Source of the DNA: Cloeon dipterum
Taxonomy: Eukaryota; Arthropoda; Insecta; Ephemeroptera; Baetidae
Direction of reading: 5' to 3'
Assembly: GCF_949628265.1 (NCBI RefSeq)
Contig: NC_088788.1
Location: 31,730,335 to 31,794,334 of the forward strand
Length of the DNA stretch: 64,000 nucleotides
Translations under genes and position numbers: made by a program
Shown here: positions 60,474-64,000 of the stretch, piece by piece
Layout: each line of letters begins with the position of its first letter
Position numbering within the stretch: the first letter of the stretch is position 1
Notes under the pieces: generated by a model
The model's input: only the letters and a program-made list of their open reading frames with translations
The model's database searches: none
Told to the model about the DNA's origin: nothing

Positions 60474-61451
60474 TATTCTTAGCAGTTTTCAAGTCAAAAT
60501 TAGGCAGAGAACAAGTAATTCAGAGGTTACAATGCCAGGGAATCAAAATATTAAATGTAGGAGAGTCGGAGTAACGTATTAAGAGAAGAATATCTTGAGA
60601 ACTGAGCCCGATGATCACAGATTTCGGTTTAAATTTCCGTCGCTCAGCAGTCTACACAAACACAAATGGAGACACCATGAACCATCAGTTCGGTTTCCTT
60701 AAAGTTCTTAACGTAACGACCGTTGCGTTGCAAAGAACTTCAAACCAAAGTGATAGAGAGCAGCACAAACGCTAAACTAACCAATCAGAGGCCAGAATCC
60801 ACTTGCAGGATGTCTGATTCGTCCACTACACAATCTACTTGCACTCCACAGTAGTTGCAGTATGAGACAAAATAACGTACAGTTTTAGCTAAATTACAAC
60901 AGGCGCCTTCTACTGTCCTCTACCGTAAAGAAAGAACATTAATTACTACACTGCTTCTGCTCTTTCATGATAGAGAGCACAGTTATCTAGATTTACAAGT
61001 CAAAATTGTTTCGCAAACGTTATAAAGTTTTACCGCGCTATCAAAATTTTTATTTGACAGTGGATGCAAAATTAACAAGTATATATTTATTTTTTACTGA
61101 ACATTTTGGAGAGCAAAGTTTACAGTTCCTACATCGCATTAAAGAATCACGAAAGGATTAATGTAGTTTCTTACTTCAGTGCAAACGCTTTTAAGTTGCA
61201 CAAGCTGTCGTCTGGTAAGGGTTTTTGCGCTGTTGCCAGACTAATGTTATTGCCGCCGCTGCACATACTGCTAATAACCCATCAAGCACCAAAAGTAAAG
61301 CAAAATTTTTGTCTGTCTCGCTTACCATGCTCATGCTCTTTCTTCCTGGCATCGCTGGTGTGAGCATTCGTTGTTTGCTGAACGCAGTGGGTTGAACAGA
61401 ATCAACTTTTTTCACTGCTCAATTGTGCTTTAATTTATTCTGAAGTTGTCG
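60474..61451. promoter_or_regulatory. divergent promoter region of akirin and the plus-strand gene
   Basis: About 1.4 kb lies between the akirin ATG (60473) and the plus-strand ATG (61893). A strong donor, GTCG|GTAAGTGA (last exon base 61451), suggests a non-coding first exon of the plus-strand gene ending here, spliced to an acceptor at 61838 (TGTTTTAG). The two start sites are thus probably only several hundred bases apart, typical of shared housekeeping promoters. No TATA box is evident. Confidence 0.45.
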
Positions 61452-61892
61452 GTAAGTGAGACTGACACGTGCTGTGCTTCATTCATAAAATTGTGCATTA
61501 GGTGCAGCTGTATGATCTAAGCCGGAATCTCTGGAATCTCTAGATTTTTTTAAACGTTTGAAGCTTTTGTTGCAATTTTTATCGCCTTGCGCATAAGCAC
61601 AGTTTGCAAATTAAGTATAAATTCCCCCCAAAAAATTGGTTTTTTCCTCTTTGTCATCTACGCTAAAATATGATAGTTCATAATATAGAATGCTAACTTG
61701 CCAAGATGTATTTATATCAACACGTATGTACACACCTCACCGCATTTTGTTCATTAGCTTGGCCGAACACTAATATTTTCTGCAATTTTGATTAATAATT
61801 TCCATGCATGTAAATTGTTTGTTAATATTATGTTTTAGGTTTGAGGTGTTTAATAGCGTGGAATATTGTTATAAAAGGCTAAAGGCATCATC

Positions 61893-64000
61893 ATGTCGAG
61901 TAAAGCAAGCGAAGCAGGGAAAAAGAAGAAAAAGCAGAAAAATATGGTACAATTTGTTCAGTGAAATCTTAAAAAATGCTAACAAATCATGCTATCAGAT
62001 GGAAGCAAAGTTCATCAGAACTAAACCACTACCTCCTTCACATCCAACACATTCAAGCAGCCAACCTAGTAACCAAAACCAGAAGAAAAATGAAAAGAAA
62101 GCCAGTGACCAGAATGAACAAAAGGACATGACCAAGGAACAATTTTGGGCCAAACTTTTAGCCACTGGTCTTTGCTTCAACAACTTGGGCAGCAAAAACC
62201 ACAAGTATTAATTTTTTTACCACTCTAATTTTCCATTTTAATTATGTGTTTCAAGATCCAATGATCAAACAGCTGATTTTTCTGAGGCAGACTGGATGGA
62301 GATTCGGCAGTATTTCAATCACGCATACCATACAAACAATGAGGACAGCAAGCAGTTTGTCATGAGAAATAGTGGGAAAATTGTGAAAGTGATAAAAAGG
62401 CAAGAGAAACTTTTAAAATTAAGCCATGAACAACCATAAGCTTGTAACTCCTCAAGCTTAAACTTGATCTTTGATATAGCTCCTTCCTTCCCCACTTCTC
62501 TATGTGATTCTCAAGTTGAACTATTTTGTTAACAGACCATTTACTTAAGCATAAGGAATGCAGTGAGGCTGATTTAAACGTCAACTGAAATGCAATTTCG
62601 CTAATGAGTTTTTATCCCCTATTTAGATTGTGTGCCAAGGATTCTCAAAAACTGTTGTGGTTTCTGGAGTCCCAGGTTCAAGAGTTTGCGATTGAAATCA
62701 AAGTTAAACTACTACAGCTTTTAAAAAAGTCGTCAGGACAGCCAGGCCAATTGGCAAGAAATTTCTTCGCAAGTAAGACTGCAGTTAATTTTTGTTTTCA
62801 GTTTTAACTGGTTCACTCGTTTTTGCAGAATTGGTAGAGCAGTACGCAATTTTTAGCAGTGGTGCCACCTGCCTAGCTGGTCCATTGAAAGACCTGGATG
62901 AAGGGCTACTTGCCATGTTTGGCATGGGCTGGGAAGACTTGAATAGACTGTTGTTTGAACGCTGTGTTCATTCTGATCCTGTCATTCAATTAAAAATTCC
63001 TCAATTTGTTAGTTTGGTAAGTATTTCTCATAAACTGGCAAATTGTGACTTATCTAGTTGACGTTGTATGTTAGGTTATGGCAAATTTCACGTGCTAACC
63101 TTTATTATGGGATGATTTTTTGCCTTCCAACTCAACATTTTTAACAAAAATTTTTAATGTCAGTCTTCACATTTAAAAAATTTTATATTCTATGTTTCCA
63201 TTCTAGCTACAAGGTTCTCTGAACCAAAAGGACAAAAGTGGGTTTTATTTAGTATTTAAAAAGCTCTTAATCTTGGAGGAGCACATGACCAACATTTCTG
63301 AAAAGTGGAAAAGAGTTGAGAGCTTCACGCATGAGTAAGTCAATGCCTTGTGAAGCTTAGAAGTCAAGTAAAACCATCACTTTAATTCAAAAGGAATAAA
63401 GTAAACCATTTGTGCAAGATGGCTTCCCAGCTAAGGATTGATCTCTGTGCCAACAAAGGAACAAAGAAGCATTGCAGTTGTGGCCCATGTGCCTCGTCAC
63501 TTCTGCGAGAACTCTCTCAACTTGGGATTAGCCAACAAAACAACAAGGTTGCAAAAGACAAGTCGTCCCTGGAACAGAAATCTACAAAAAGTGGAGCACA
63601 AGACTCTAAAAAGTCCGACAATCTCAATTCCAAGCAGCAACAAGCAGCCCAGAAAAACCTCACGCAAGGTATTAAATTAACACACTTAGTAACTAATGGA
63701 GGTAACCTTCCTTTTACCTGGCATTTTTTAATGAATAGTTTCTCCAGATAAAGGTAATACGGCAAAACAAGGTCCAAATAACAATTGTAAGCAACCGCAG
63801 AAAGGAAGCAAAGGAAACCAAAAAGCCCAAAAAGTGGAACCCCAAACAGCAAAATACAAAGAGACTGCCACAAAATCTAAGAGCAAACAGCAACAGACAG
63901 CTATTCCAGCTCCTATTCCACCTGAAACTTCCAAAAAGAACAAACAGAAAAACGTGCTGGCCACTAAAGAAAAATGCAACACTTCTGAAGTTAAATCTGT
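61893..64000 (+). CDS. unidentified Lys/Gln-rich protein with conserved helical domain (partial, runs off the right edge)
   Basis: Coding exons: 61893-61946, 61999-62204, 62256-62399, 62627-62772, 62829-63016, 63207-63334, 63394-63668 and 63748-64000+. All phases agree. The ATG at 61893 follows an acceptor at 61838. Residues 1-18 are Lys-rich (MSSKASEAGKKKKKQKN), then a polar linker and MTKEQFWAKLLATGLCF. A helical region runs from about residue 90 to 310 (ADWMEIRQYFNHAY, KLLWFLESQVQEFAIEIK, FFAKLVEQYAIFSSGA, MFGMGWEDLNRLLFERC, DPVIQLKIPQFVSLLQG, LLILEEHMTNISEKWKRV). Then come a Cys cluster HCSCGPCASSLLRELSQL and a long Lys/Gln/Ser-rich tail to the window end. The Cys cluster could bind a metal. 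The intron 62400-62626 is GC-AG. The FAM193 family was considered because of a similar layout (Lys-rich start, helical block, CxCxxC motif), but I cannot confirm it. The Lys-rich segments suggest a nuclear protein. Confidence 0.85.

Noticed and set aside
1..64000. CRISPR arrays, operons, phage or plasmid features
   Set aside because: The window is eukaryotic: genes have spliceosomal introns and no regular repeat-spacer arrays were seen.
1..64000. tRNA, rRNA and known insect miRNA hairpins
   Set aside because: Scanned by eye for B-box sequences and common mature miRNA sequences; nothing convincing. A computational scan could find some that I missed.

Overview
The window looks like part of an arthropod, most likely insect, nuclear genome. 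It is AT-rich with GC-rich islands. Genes are split by GT-AG introns, mostly 50-100 bp but some many kb long, and simple-sequence tracts are scattered through it. Two things point to an insect: a complete seven-exon chemoreceptor of the gustatory receptor type, and akirin, FAM13 and Nup85 orthologues with insect-like exon structure. I cannot name the species. I rebuilt the exon models by hand, checking splice phase at every junction; each complete coding sequence is an exact multiple of three.

Layout. Positions 1-18950 are almost gene-free. The one supported exon (3440-3883, minus strand) is a 5' coding exon of a probable transcription regulator whose remaining exons lie off the left edge. 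The area around it holds GC-rich blocks, (GA)n/(TC)n tracts, a candidate TATA box and a 211-bp foldback, like the regulatory introns of developmental genes. At 18951-20585 (minus) is a gustatory-receptor-like gene (426 aa). At 21372-24778 (minus) is Nup85, a scaffold nucleoporin (665 aa, 8 coding exons). At 28206-47215 (minus) is the FAM13 orthologue (812 aa, 13 exons), with its RhoGAP domain in exons at 46200-47024 and its conserved C-terminal regions in exons at 28206-31264. The 14.9-kb intron between them contains an in-phase alternative first exon (37227-37324), a hAT-type MITE and a 37-unit (AT)n tract. Positions 47216-59125 have no supported coding gene. At 59126-60473 (minus) is akirin (180 aa, 4 coding exons, the last with only 11 coding bases). 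Divergent from it, at 61893-64000 (plus), is the 5' part of a lysine/glutamine-rich gene that I could not identify with confidence; it runs off the right edge.

The genes do not form a pathway. They are a nuclear-pore scaffold, a GAP-like regulator, an immune/chromatin cofactor, an unknown nuclear-looking protein, a chemoreceptor and a probable developmental regulator. The best leads are the internal FAM13 promoter that would make a RhoGAP-less isoform, a RhoGAP domain without its arginine finger, a possible CUG-initiated N-terminus with a myristoylation-like sequence, the unidentified transcription-factor exon, and two mobile-element-like sequences. I found no evidence of a wholly new system.
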